64,000 nt of DNA from positions 1 to 64,000 of the forward strand of contig JBMYMD010000005.1 of the NCBI GenBank assembly GCA_049596955.1, in the 5' to 3' direction. Each line of letters starts with the position of its first letter. The stretch's first letter is position 1. The translations under genes were made by a program, and so were the position numbers. This DNA is from UBA3478 sp049596955 (GTDB lineage: Bacteria; Bacteroidota; Bacteroidia; Flavobacteriales; Flavobacteriaceae). The notes beneath the pieces are model-generated. The model was not told the DNA's origin and did no database searches. It worked only from the letters and a program-made list of their open reading frames with translations. Shown here piece after piece: positions 43,267 to 52,380 of this stretch.

Positions 43267-44820
43267 GTGAATAATGAATTAATTATAAGAACTAGTTCAG
43301 ACACTGTTGACTTTGCTTTACTTAAAGAAGGTAAACTTATCGAGCTGCACCGGGAAGAAGACGATAGCAGCTTTTCAGTTGGAGATATATATTTAGCAAA
43401 AATCAGAAAATCTGTAACTGGGCTAAACGCGGCCTTTGTAGACGTTGGATATGAGAAAGATGCATTTCTACACTACCACGATCTAGGGCCTCAGTTGAGT
43501 TCAATGCTAAAGTTTATCAAAGGCATAAGAACAAACAAAATTAAATCTTACAATCTCGAAAAATTCCCATTTGAAAAAGATATCGAGAAAGACGGTAGTA
43601 TAAATGATGTTATCAAATCCAATCAGTCCATTCTAGTTCAAATTGTAAAAGAACCTATATCTACCAAAGGTCCCAGAATAAGCTCAGAATTATCTCTTGC
43701 GGGAAGATATGTAGTCATTGTACCTTTTTCAAATCGAGTATCTGTTTCTCAAAAAATTGAAAGCAGAGAAGAAAAAGATCGACTAAAACGACTTGTAACC
43801 AGTATTAAACCAAAAGGTTTTGGAGTTATTGTAAGAACTGTAGCTGAAGGAAAAAAAGTTGCAGAATTAGATGCTGATTTACAAAAATTAGTGTCGAAGT
43901 GGGAAACAATGTGCAGAAAACTACACAAAGCTTCTCATCCTTCTAAAGTATTTGCCGAACTCAACAGAGCGACAGGGTTCTTAAGAGACGTATTAAACGA
44001 TAGTTTTACGGGTATTTATGTCGATAATGAAGATGTAGCCGACCGAATAAAAGACTACATCTCAGAGATTTCACCCAAACAAGAATCTCTTGTAAAACTT
44101 CACAAAGGAAATACGCCCATTTATGAAAAATTTGGAATAGAACGTCAAATTAAAACATCTTTTGGAAGAACGGCTTCAATGAGTAAAGGTGCCTATTTAG
44201 TTATAGAGCACACCGAAGCCTTACACGTGATTGATGTTAATAGTGGAAATCGTTCAAACAAAGCAAACAATCAAGAAGAAACTGCATTAGAAGTTAATCT
44301 TCTCGCTGCCTCAGAAATTGCCCGACAATTAAGATTAAGAGATATGGGGGGAATTATTGTGGTGGATTTCATAGACATGGGTCGTGCCGAAAACAGAAAA
44401 AAATTGTTCGAGTTTCTTAGAGACGAAATGAAAGAAGATCGAGCGAAACATAAAATTCTTCCACCAAGTAAATTTGGACTTATCCAAATTACAAGACAAC
44501 GGGTGAGACCTGAAATGAATATCAAAACTTCAGAGGTCAATCCTAATAACCAAGGCCAAGTGGAAGCTCCTATCGTGCTCATCGATAAAATAAATGCAGA
44601 TGTTGAACGCATCGCAAGCGGAAAAGCAAACGACGTTTTTCTAAACATTCATCCCTTTATCGCAGCATATTTGACTAAAGGATTTTTATTTTGGCCAAAA
44701 TCAATTCGATTACAATGGTTTTTGAAATATAAAAAATGGATTCGTATACAGCCCAGAGATGCATATACTTATTTACAATACAGATTCAAAAACAAAAAAG
44801 GAAGAACGATAAAATCGTAA
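43267..44820 (+). CDS. rng: Ribonuclease G/E family endoribonuclease
   Basis: Single-strand-specific endoribonuclease in rRNA and mRNA processing; 517 residues. An S1-like domain lies near 35-130 (VGDIYLAKIRKSVTGLNAAFVDVG) and the catalytic DNase I-like part has VIDVNSGNRSNK near 321-332 and VVDFIDMGRAENR near 364-376, holding the magnesium aspartates. The CPxC zinc-link of E. coli RNase E/G is missing; RQRVRPEMN is followed directly by an insert. The start is GTG 43267, since no ATG occurs before the first conserved strand. Confidence 0.9.
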   Translation: MNNELIIRTSSDTVDFALLKEGKLIELHREEDDSSFSVGDIYLAKIRKSVTGLNAAFVDVGYEKDAFLHYHDLGPQLSSMLKFIKGIRTNKIKSYNLEKFPFEKDIEKDGSINDVIKSNQSILVQIVKEPISTKGPRISSELSLAGRYVVIVPFSNRVSVSQKIESREEKDRLKRLVTSIKPKGFGVIVRTVAEGKKVAELDADLQKLVSKWETMCRKLHKASHPSKVFAELNRATGFLRDVLNDSFTGIYVDNEDVADRIKDYISEISPKQESLVKLHKGNTPIYEKFGIERQIKTSFGRTASMSKGAYLVIEHTEALHVIDVNSGNRSNKANNQEETALEVNLLAASEIARQLRLRDMGGIIVVDFIDMGRAENRKKLFEFLRDEMKEDRAKHKILPPSKFGLIQITRQRVRPEMNIKTSEVNPNNQGQVEAPIVLIDKINADVERIASGKANDVFLNIHPFIAAYLTKGFLFWPKSIRLQWFLKYKKWIRIQPRDAYTYLQYRFKNKKGRTIKS

Positions 44821-44825
44821 ATTTT

Positions 44826-44860
44826 AAAAGAGCTCCTCTAACAAGGAGCTCTTTTTTTTG
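44826..44860 (+). terminator. Terminator after rng
   Basis: AAAAGAGCTCCT and AGGAGCTCTTTT form a perfect 12-bp stem with a 6-nt loop, ending in eight T. It lies 5 nt after the rng stop and before recX. Confidence 0.88.
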
Positions 44861-44873
44861 CTTAAATTTCACC

Positions 44874-45356
44874 ATGGCATTCTTATCAAAAAATGACAAG
44901 ACGTATACTGTAGAAGAGGCGCAAAAGAAATTAGAATACTACTGCGCATACCAAGAGCGTTGCCATCAAGAGGTTACCCAGAAATTAAAAGAGATGAAAA
45001 TGATTCCTGAGGCAATAGACCAAATAGTAGTCCACTTGATCGAAGAAAATTTCCTGAATGAAACGCGCTTCGCACAATCATTTGCAAGAGGAAAGTTTAG
45101 AATAAAAAAATGGGGCCGTCATCGAATTACAAACGAATTAAAAAAGCGCAACATTTCAAAGTTCAATATAAAAATTGGACTTAAAGAAATCCTCGAAGAA
45201 GAATATCAAAAAGTCTTTTTCAATCTCTTAGACCAAAAAAAAACCGAATATAAACACCTAACCCTCCTTGAACAGAAAAAAAAGATTCAATCTTATTTCA
45301 CCTACAGAGGCTGGGAATTTGAGCTCATTTCAGAAGGTCTCAATTCGCTGGAGTAA
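44874..45356 (+). CDS. recX: Regulatory protein RecX
   Basis: Modulates RecA filaments; 160 residues from ATG 44874 (MAFLSKNDKTYTVEEAQKKL). It has three repeats of three-helix units, with CHQEVTQKLKEM near 30-41, FLNETRFAQSFARGKFRIKKWGRHRI near 60-85 (in parts) and a C-terminal YRGWEFELI near 142-150. A frame 46 codons longer begins inside rng and crosses the terminator; it is rejected. It converges on bioB with no gap. Confidence 0.9.
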   Translation: MAFLSKNDKTYTVEEAQKKLEYYCAYQERCHQEVTQKLKEMKMIPEAIDQIVVHLIEENFLNETRFAQSFARGKFRIKKWGRHRITNELKKRNISKFNIKIGLKEILEEEYQKVFFNLLDQKKTEYKHLTLLEQKKKIQSYFTYRGWEFELISEGLNSLE

Positions 45357-46439
45357 TCAATTCTTATTACGAGCTAATTCGTTGCGTTCAATTTTATGCG
45401 AAGGTCTTGTCCATTTTGGTTTTTCTCCTAATGGTTCTAGTTCAGATGCTTCAGCTTCAACTGTGGTTGGCTGCGGAGCTTTAACGAATGGTTTTTGAAA
45501 ATTCAATCCAAGCGATTTGAATAGTTCCATATCCTCATTGATATCGGGGTTTGGTGTGGTCAATAACTTATCTCCGGCAAAAATAGAATTTGCACCAGCT
45601 AAAAAGCAAAAAGCCTGACCTTCAGCTGACATCTGAGTCCTTCCTGCAGACAAACGCACTTGAGTATTAGGCATTACTATTCGTGTGGTAGCCACCATTC
45701 TGACCATTTCCCAGATTGAAACAGGTTCATTAGACTCCATTGGGGTTCCTTCAACAGCAACTAAGGCGTTAATAGGAACAGATTCTGGTTGCGGATCTAA
45801 ATGGGCTAGTGCAACCAGCATTCCTACTCTATCATCAATAGATTCTCCCATTCCAATAATCCCTCCACTACAAACAGTAACATTCGTTTTTCGAACATTG
45901 TCAATAGTGTCTAATCGATCTTGATAAGCACGAGTTGAGATGACTTCCTTATAGTAATCCTCAGAGGTGTCTAAATTGTGATTATAGGCGTATAATCCAG
46001 CTTCTGCCAAGCGTTTTGCTTGTTGTTCAGTAATCATTCCTAGCGTGCAACAAACTTCCATATCCAGTTTGTTGATTGTGCGAACCATTTCAAGAACCTG
46101 ATCGAATTCTGGACCATCTTTTACATTTCTCCAAGCTGCACCCATACAAACTCTTGAACTTCCACTTGACTTAGCTCTTAGCGCTTGCGCTTTTACCTGT
46201 TGTACACTCATTAAATCATTACCATCAACATCGGTGTGATAGCGAGCAGCCTGTGGACAATAGCCACAATCCTCAGGGCATCCGCCTGTTTTAATCGATA
46301 ACAAGGTAGAAACCTGAACAGTGTTAGGATCGTGATACTTTCTATGTACTGTGGCAGCACGATACACCAATTCCATAATTGGCAATTCGTAAATTTCTTT
46401 GATCTCCTCTCTTGTCCAGTTGTGTTTTATATCACTCAT
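45357..46439 (-). CDS. bioB: Biotin synthase
   Basis: Radical SAM enzyme inserting sulfur into dethiobiotin. The 4Fe-4S cysteines are in GGCPEDCGYCPQ near 52-63. YNHNLDTSEDYY near 157-168 and the conserved RLSAGRTQM near 266-274 also match. The 360-residue length is normal and the C-terminal 40 residues are lineage-specific. Last gene of the bioA-ketosynthase-bioB transcript. Confidence 0.97.
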   Translation of the reverse strand: MSDIKHNWTREEIKEIYELPIMELVYRAATVHRKYHDPNTVQVSTLLSIKTGGCPEDCGYCPQAARYHTDVDGNDLMSVQQVKAQALRAKSSGSSRVCMGAAWRNVKDGPEFDQVLEMVRTINKLDMEVCCTLGMITEQQAKRLAEAGLYAYNHNLDTSEDYYKEVISTRAYQDRLDTIDNVRKTNVTVCSGGIIGMGESIDDRVGMLVALAHLDPQPESVPINALVAVEGTPMESNEPVSIWEMVRMVATTRIVMPNTQVRLSAGRTQMSAEGQAFCFLAGANSIFAGDKLLTTPNPDINEDMELFKSLGLNFQKPFVKAPQPTTVEAEASELEPLGEKPKWTRPSHKIERNELARNKN

Positions 46440-46468
46440 ATCAACGTTTTAATTCGTGTAAATGACGT

Positions 46469-47581
46469 TTAAATTTTACTTATTAAAAGTGAAACTGCGT
46501 TTCCTCCAAACCCTGCCGAATTCACAAGTACAGTATTGAGTTGAACATTTTGATGTCCCAAAGATTTATGAGGATTAACCGCATAAAATTCTTGGTGTTC
46601 GAGCATGAAAATAGCCATTTCTAAACTCAATAACATTGAAGCTCCAAAAGTATGACCAATAATCCATTTATTGTTTGTCAATAAGGGAGTTTCTTTTCCG
46701 AAAACCTTATGAATAGCTTTCAATTCTGCCAAATCACCTTGCTTGGTTCCAGGAGCATGCATAACAATGGCGTCAATCTTGTGACCTCCTTTAGCCATAG
46801 TCATGGCTTTTTGAAAACAGCTCCCATTTGAAGATAGAGCAGCAGGATGCACGATTGGTTCTATGGCATATCCAACACCCTTAACAGCGTACTTTGCATT
46901 CTTTGGTTCATTACTTAGCAAGAGTAATCCTGCTCCCTCTCCTAAAACCATGGTATTTTCAAGCTTGTCAAAATTGCCTGCTTGGCTCTCTGCTTTACTG
47001 TAAATCCCCAATCGATCTAACTGAGCCATCGTAAATGGAGTTAGAGCGGCTTCTGCTCCTCCAGCAACAAAATGTGCGCTCATGTCTGAATTTAAGTAAG
47101 CCACGGCTGTTAGGACACTCTGTGCCGCCGTTGAACAGGTCATAGAATTCTCAACATTAGGCCCGAAAGCGCTCAAATCCTGTGCTACCCAGGAACTAAT
47201 ATTACCCATAGTTGTTGTTGGTGAAGAAAGTTGCCTAACGTCCTCCTTGTTCATAAAGGCTTTATAATCTCCCTCAAGCAATTGAGTCGCCCCCCGTGAA
47301 GATCCTAGACTAACTCCGATTTGACCATTAATCCGTGTGCACGATTGACGCATTCTAGCACTTAAGGTCAATGCCAAACGAACGCTACGGTCTAATTTTG
47401 AATAATACTTTGAATCTGAAGGCAATACGTATTTGTTATCTATACAACCTACAAAACGATCAAGTTCATCATTAAATCGAAGCGCTGTTTGCCCGCTTAA
47501 GTAGCCTTTTCTTTTCTCGGCCTCTTCTATACCAAGTGCAGAAACAGTGTGAATTTCTTCTATGTAAACGGCCTTCTTCAT
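46469..47581 (-). CDS. Ketosynthase (FabF/KAS II-like) in the biotin operon
   Basis: A 370-residue condensing enzyme. The Cys-His-His triad of FabF/FabB proteins is present: MTCSTAAQS near 146-154, HAPGTKQGD near 273-281, and GHTFGAS near 307-313. It is shorter than housekeeping FabF (about 410). It starts at the bioA stop and ends 29 nt before bioB, so it is built into the biotin transcript. A role in building the pimeloyl chain is likely; no bioC, bioH or bioZ is visible in the window. Fatty-acid or acyl-lipid chemistry is the alternative. Confidence 0.85.
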   Translation of the reverse strand: MKKAVYIEEIHTVSALGIEEAEKRKGYLSGQTALRFNDELDRFVGCIDNKYVLPSDSKYYSKLDRSVRLALTLSARMRQSCTRINGQIGVSLGSSRGATQLLEGDYKAFMNKEDVRQLSSPTTTMGNISSWVAQDLSAFGPNVENSMTCSTAAQSVLTAVAYLNSDMSAHFVAGGAEAALTPFTMAQLDRLGIYSKAESQAGNFDKLENTMVLGEGAGLLLLSNEPKNAKYAVKGVGYAIEPIVHPAALSSNGSCFQKAMTMAKGGHKIDAIVMHAPGTKQGDLAELKAIHKVFGKETPLLTNNKWIIGHTFGASMLLSLEMAIFMLEHQEFYAVNPHKSLGHQNVQLNTVLVNSAGFGGNAVSLLISKI

Positions 47582-48867
47582 TACAGTTCTATCGCTGCGC
47601 GTACCGCATCGTAAATTTTGTTCATTTGTCTAGTGGTACAGGTATAAGGAGCACTGATATAAATTGTATTTCCCAGGGGTCTTAAATACACTCCCTGTCG
47701 CATAAAAAATTGATAGAGCTCATCGCGCTTATTGCCATATCTACTCATCTCCTTATTGAGTTCAAAGGCCAATATTACACCTTTACATCTGGCATTTGAA
47801 ACCTTGTGATTAGCATTGAGTTCGTCGACAAATTGACGATGTTGTTTTTCAATTCGTCGAATCCCATTTTGAATCGAATTTGAATTGAGCAAATCAATAG
47901 CAGCGCTTGCAACAGCACAGGCCAAAGGATTTGCGCTATAGGTGTGGCCGTGAAAAAATCCTTTGGCCAATTCGTCACTTAAAAAGGCGTTATAAATATC
48001 CTCTGTACATGAAGTTAATGCTAAAGGCAACATTCCCGCGCTCAAAGCTTTCGATAAACAAATGAAATCGGGTTGATTCGAGAGTTGCTCGGAGGCAAAA
48101 TAAGTTCCAGTCTTTCCGAATCCTGTCATAACCTCATCAGCAATACAAAGAATCGTGTGTTGCTTGCAAAAGGCTAAAACTCGATCTAAATGAATAGCAT
48201 CATGCATTTTCATTCCTGCTGCTCCTTGAATCAAAGGCTCATAAACAAACCCGGCAATGTCCTTTGTTTTACTTAAATGTTGAAGCTTTGACATCACCTG
48301 CTCGATATTATCCTTGTGTGGAACAGGAATGCGCTCCACTCGAATAAAAAATTCCTCAAAGGGACCATTGTACACAGACAATCCGGATACTGACATTGCA
48401 CCAAAGGTATCTCCGTGAAAGCCATCTTCAAATGCGATTAAGGTTTCTTTTTTTACTCCATTGTTAAAGTGATATTGCAAGGCCATTTTAATAGCCACTT
48501 CCACTGAAGTTGATCCATTGTCTGAAAAAAAGAGTCGCTTTTGATTTTGGGGTAATATTCCCATCAGCTTTTTAGCTAAATCCGTAGCTGCCTGATGCGT
48601 AAACCCCGTGAAAACGACCTGGTCAAGCTTTTTTGCTTGTCTAGAAATCGCCTTAATGAGCTTTGGGTGACAATGTCCATACATCGCGGTATACCAAGAA
48701 GCAATTCCGTCGATATATTTATTGCCATATAAATCCCACAGGTATACCCCTTTTGCTTTTTTAATAGGCACAGGCGGTAATGCCGTTTGATGCTGGGTTA
48801 AAGGATGCCAAAGGTGCTCCCTGTCCGTCTTTTCAATATTTCTTCTTTTCTCACCTTTGAAAAGCAT
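47581..48867 (-). CDS. bioA: Adenosylmethionine-8-amino-7-oxononanoate aminotransferase
   Basis: Converts KAPA to diaminopelargonic acid with SAM as amino donor; class III PLP enzyme. From ATG 48867 it has 428 residues. Marks are WHPLTQHQT near 20-28, DNGSTSVEVAIKMALQ near 117-132, CIADEVMTGFGKTG near 240-253 and the PLP lysine in CLSKALSAGM near 267-276. A longer frame to 48912 would overlap the divergent GT gene and is rejected. The ketosynthase gene follows with a 1-nt overlap. Confidence 0.92.
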   Translation of the reverse strand: MLFKGEKRRNIEKTDREHLWHPLTQHQTALPPVPIKKAKGVYLWDLYGNKYIDGIASWYTAMYGHCHPKLIKAISRQAKKLDQVVFTGFTHQAATDLAKKLMGILPQNQKRLFFSDNGSTSVEVAIKMALQYHFNNGVKKETLIAFEDGFHGDTFGAMSVSGLSVYNGPFEEFFIRVERIPVPHKDNIEQVMSKLQHLSKTKDIAGFVYEPLIQGAAGMKMHDAIHLDRVLAFCKQHTILCIADEVMTGFGKTGTYFASEQLSNQPDFICLSKALSAGMLPLALTSCTEDIYNAFLSDELAKGFFHGHTYSANPLACAVASAAIDLLNSNSIQNGIRRIEKQHRQFVDELNANHKVSNARCKGVILAFELNKEMSRYGNKRDELYQFFMRQGVYLRPLGNTIYISAPYTCTTRQMNKIYDAVRAAIEL

Positions 48868-48896
48868 CTTTACGCTTAAATTTTTACCTTGCAAAG

Positions 48897-50342
48897 ATGA
48901 GTATTCTTCCAAAGACTTCTAGGGCTTCTTTACGTGTTTTAACAATTCTCATTTTAATCAGCTTTTTTTTAAGAGCTCCATTTTTTTTCAGGGATTACAT
49001 TGATAAAGATGAAAGCACTTTTATAATTATGGGACAAAACTGGGTGGATGGTCATCTACCCTTTACCTTTTTATGGGATTTAAAGCCCCTATTTTTATTT
49101 GGTTTTTTTGCGCTCCTGCTTAAACTGTTTGGAAAAAGCTTGATACTCATCAGGGCTACAGGTATGCTTGTGGTAGGGTTAACTGTCTATATTTTCTATA
49201 CCCAAAGCAAAAGTTTTCGCTCAAAAAATCAATCTCTATTTGCAGCCATTCTTTGCTGTTATTTTCTCTCATTATTTGGAGCAGTAAAAGGTGTGATGAG
49301 TGAACATTTGGCTGTTTTTTCTTTGCTTTTAGGATGGTTTTTTTACCACGAAAAGAGATATTATGTCTTAGCAGGGTTTATACTTTTCAGCGCTTTATTA
49401 TTTAAAAGTAATTACGTCTATGCCTTTTTCTTGTTTGCGCTCACAGAACTGTACTTCGCCATAAAGCATAAATCCTTTTCTCCGCTCTATAAGTCTTTTT
49501 TAGGCTTATTGATTCCCATTGGAATCTGTATTTTTCCTTACTGGCAATCAGACAATCTCAACACCTTGTACAGCGCCATGATTTTAGCTCCTTTAGCCTA
49601 TGCTGATGTCGACATCATGACACAAATCAAAACCTTGCTATACATTCTTCCTGTGGCTAGTATTTATCTCTTTATCATCTTAAAAAACAAGTATAAACTC
49701 AACAGGAGAAATATAGGTTTACTCGCGCTTAATATCGGGGTTCTTTTTTCTTTTATTAAACTAGGCAAAATCAATGATCACTATCTACTGCAATGGTATC
49801 CGCTCTTTTTCCTATTTCTGGTGCAATCGCAGCTCAAATGGCCGCAGTTTAAAACCAAAAAAAGCATTCGAGCAGCACTTCTATTCTTTCTAATACTCCC
49901 CGTAGAAAGCTACAAAGAGTACAAAGCGCTTTGGGCACATCAAAAGCAAAACGATTCGTGGTACAACGGTGAAGGAGTGGCTGTTCCCAACTATTTGAAA
50001 GAACAAAAACTCGATCAAGAATCTGTATTCTATTTGGATTTTCACATCGGCTATTGGTTTCAAAATCAAAACCCTCCGACTATGGTAGCGACGCACCCTT
50101 CAAACATAGCTCGTGAAGAATTATATCCCTTTATACCAAGTATCAGATCCAATCCTTCAGAAGAAATAAAACACCTCTTTGAAGTTGTGCGTCCAAGAAT
50201 AGTAGTGAAGTCAAAAAACAAAATATTAGGAAAGAATTTTGATCGCGAAAATCGGCAAATTCAAAACTATTTGAATCGCCTCTACCGCCCTATACACCAA
50301 ATTGATAAAGCTGTTATATTACAGCGTTTAGAGCTGGAGTAA
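48897..50342 (+). CDS. Membrane glycosyltransferase-like protein inserted in the biotin locus
   Basis: A 481-residue polytopic protein with about ten hydrophobic segments up to residue 330 and a soluble C-terminal tail of about 140 residues. The early loop RDYIDKDESTFIIMGQNWVDGHLPF has the acidic DE expected of GT-C family enzymes (ArnT/PMT type), so it probably uses a polyprenyl-phosphate sugar. It runs opposite to the biotin genes, starts about 30 nt from bioA, and overlaps the end of bioD by 15 nt. No functional link to biotin is apparent. Confidence 0.65.
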   Translation: MSILPKTSRASLRVLTILILISFFLRAPFFFRDYIDKDESTFIIMGQNWVDGHLPFTFLWDLKPLFLFGFFALLLKLFGKSLILIRATGMLVVGLTVYIFYTQSKSFRSKNQSLFAAILCCYFLSLFGAVKGVMSEHLAVFSLLLGWFFYHEKRYYVLAGFILFSALLFKSNYVYAFFLFALTELYFAIKHKSFSPLYKSFLGLLIPIGICIFPYWQSDNLNTLYSAMILAPLAYADVDIMTQIKTLLYILPVASIYLFIILKNKYKLNRRNIGLLALNIGVLFSFIKLGKINDHYLLQWYPLFFLFLVQSQLKWPQFKTKKSIRAALLFFLILPVESYKEYKALWAHQKQNDSWYNGEGVAVPNYLKEQKLDQESVFYLDFHIGYWFQNQNPPTMVATHPSNIAREELYPFIPSIRSNPSEEIKHLFEVVRPRIVVKSKNKILGKNFDRENRQIQNYLNRLYRPIHQIDKAVILQRLELE

Positions 50343-50948
50343 AGAAGATTTCAAGTTCTCTGCCGCTCTTTTAATCTGCTGCTTATCGATTTTTTTTAAC
50401 TTCGGCATTCGACCCAATAGATGTACATCACCCTTGTTGAGAATTATAGATTCTGTTTCAAGATTTTCATCTCCGTTAAAAAAAATGTAAGGCTTAATTC
50501 CTTTGGAATTCAAATATTCAATGCTGAGTAAACTGTGATTAATACTTCCCAAATAATGCATGGATACTAAAATAACCCTATCACTAGACTCTATTAAATC
50601 AGCGATAGTTTCTTTTTGATTTAGTGGCACTAAAAGTCCTCCTGCCCCTTCGATGACCAAACGATTAGCGGTTTTTGGTCGAATGATTTGTTCAATATCA
50701 ATCTCAACACCGGAGCGAGCCGCAGCCGCATGTGGACTCATAGGAAACTGCAATTCGTATGAAGGAGTATGAATCACAGTCTTAGTATTGGTGATTAAAT
50801 CTCTGATTTTATCTCGATCACCATAATCTAAATCACCGGCTTGCACTGGTTTAAAATAGTCCGCTTCAAGCGCTTCAGTAATTACAGCTGAACAGATTGT
50901 TTTTCCAACCTCAGTAGATATTCCAGTAATAAAATAATGTGTACTCAT
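50328..50948 (-). CDS. bioD: Dethiobiotin synthetase
   Basis: Carboxylates DAPA to dethiobiotin with ATP. From ATG 50948 it has 206 residues. The P-loop GISTEVGKTICSAV lies near 8-21, KPVQAGD near 33-39, and EGAGGLLVP near 106-114. The start forms an ATGA overlap with the bioF stop, so translation is coupled. An in-frame ATG seven codons upstream lies inside bioF and is less likely. Confidence 0.94.
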   Translation of the reverse strand: MSTHYFITGISTEVGKTICSAVITEALEADYFKPVQAGDLDYGDRDKIRDLITNTKTVIHTPSYELQFPMSPHAAAARSGVEIDIEQIIRPKTANRLVIEGAGGLLVPLNQKETIADLIESSDRVILVSMHYLGSINHSLLSIEYLNSKGIKPYIFFNGDENLETESIILNKGDVHLLGRMPKLKKIDKQQIKRAAENLKSSLLQL

Positions 50949-52069
50949 ACTTGTGATTGAAAATAACAATGGATGGTTTCTAAAAGGCGCTTAATTTCAT
51001 CCTCAGTATTAAAGGCGTGTAACACTACTCGAATGCGCTCCTCACCTTTAGCTACAGTTGGATATCGAATTGCTGCTAAGGCAAATTTATGTTGTTGCAA
51101 GTGATTTTGTAAATCAATGGCTTGAGCATTATCCTTGCATTTTATTCCTTGAATTGCAGAAGTGCTTTCCAAAAGATGAGGTCTCAAATTCAGTTCTTCT
51201 GCGGTCTTCAGAAAACAAGAAATACCATTTGACAGTTTAGATCGAAGTATTGCTGCCTTCTCTGAACAGCTTAACTCAATGGCCGCCTTTATTTTTAAAA
51301 CACTAAAAGGATCTAAGGCAGTAGTATAAATTAGAGATCGGCTATGATTGATTAAATAATCTTTAGTTTTTTGGCGGCATAATAAACTCGCTCCATGCAC
51401 CCCATAGGATTTTCCAAAGGTTACAATACTTAAAAAGTATTGCTTGTAATCGTGTAAATAAATACCTGAAGAATGGGCACAATCAACAATCATTCTTATT
51501 CCATTGGCATCGCAAAAGGTTTTCAATTCGTCAAGGGGAGCGAAATCACCATCCACAGAAAAGACCGATTCAGTGATTAGATAAACATTCTTGTAGCCCT
51601 TTAACTGTTCGTATTTATTTTTTAAATCTAAAAGGTCATTATGTCTGAATTTATACGACTTCGCTTGGCTCATTTTTAAACCGTCCCTAATACTCGCGTG
51701 ACAAAGTGCATCATATAAGACAAGGTCGTTTTTTTGAGTTATGGCAGAGATCCATCCAATATTGGCTGAAAATCCCGAGTTGTATACTAGAGCTGCTTCG
51801 ACTTCAAAGGTTTCACAAAGGGTTTGCTCGAGTTGCTCATAGGCGAGGTGGTTTCCGCTAAGCAGTCTAGAACCTGTAGAACCATTTAGGTTATTTGAAA
51901 AAGATTTAAAATGTTCTAGCGCTTTCTCGTGAATTGCTGCTTCTCTTGCAAAACCCAAATAGTCATTAGAAAAAAAATCCACACCCTCGAAGGTTTTTAA
52001 ACTTCGAAAAGCGTGGTTTTCTTTTTTATCGTCTAAAGACTGAATTAATTCTAATGGTAAATCATTCAT
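50945..52069 (-). CDS. bioF: 8-amino-7-oxononanoate synthase
   Basis: PLP-dependent alpha-oxoamine synthase joining pimeloyl-ACP/CoA and alanine. The 374-residue protein has FSNDYLGFA near 33-41, GSTGSRLLSGNH near 63-74, DCAHSSGIY near 192-200 and the PLP lysine in TFGKSYGVHGA near 210-220. The start is 17 nt after the atpC stop on the same strand, so it probably shares the ATP synthase transcript. An alternative within the family would be KBL, but the bioD neighbour supports BioF. Confidence 0.92.
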   Translation of the reverse strand: MNDLPLELIQSLDDKKENHAFRSLKTFEGVDFFSNDYLGFAREAAIHEKALEHFKSFSNNLNGSTGSRLLSGNHLAYEQLEQTLCETFEVEAALVYNSGFSANIGWISAITQKNDLVLYDALCHASIRDGLKMSQAKSYKFRHNDLLDLKNKYEQLKGYKNVYLITESVFSVDGDFAPLDELKTFCDANGIRMIVDCAHSSGIYLHDYKQYFLSIVTFGKSYGVHGASLLCRQKTKDYLINHSRSLIYTTALDPFSVLKIKAAIELSCSEKAAILRSKLSNGISCFLKTAEELNLRPHLLESTSAIQGIKCKDNAQAIDLQNHLQQHKFALAAIRYPTVAKGEERIRVVLHAFNTEDEIKRLLETIHCYFQSQV

Positions 52070-52086
52070 GCATTACCGATTAAAAT

Positions 52087-52365
52087 TTAGTCAATCAATA
52101 CGATAAGTTTGTTGTTTTTGAATTCTACAGTACCGCTCAAAACTTCTAAACAATAGTCCCCGTTTTGATTGGTGCTAAATTTAGATTGGTATTGCTCGTC
52201 GATATTGAGATCTCCTTTGATTCTCAATTCACCGTCTTTTAAAAGCGAAACAATCGAGGCGTGGTTTTCTAACATTTGAAACTGCCCGTCCACACCTGGG
52301 ACGCTTACAGACTCAACATCGCCTGAATAAAGTGTAGCTTCTGGAGAAACAATCTCTAAATACAT
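52087..52365 (-). CDS. atpC: ATP synthase epsilon subunit
   Basis: A 92-residue epsilon subunit. It has the N-terminal beta sandwich (LEIVSPEATLYSGDVESVSVPG near 3-24, FQMLENHASIVSLL near 28-41). The C-terminal helical hairpin that inhibits ATP hydrolysis in E. coli is missing, as in many Bacteroidota. It lies 15 nt after atpD. Confidence 0.95.
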   Translation of the reverse strand: MYLEIVSPEATLYSGDVESVSVPGVDGQFQMLENHASIVSLLKDGELRIKGDLNIDEQYQSKFSTNQNGDYCLEVLSGTVEFKNNKLIVLID

Positions 52366-52380
52366 CTCTAAATTTATTTA

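Noticed and set aside
44736..44873. 46-codon extension of recX into rng
   Set aside because: It lies within rng and crosses a strong terminator; the family starts at ATG 44874.
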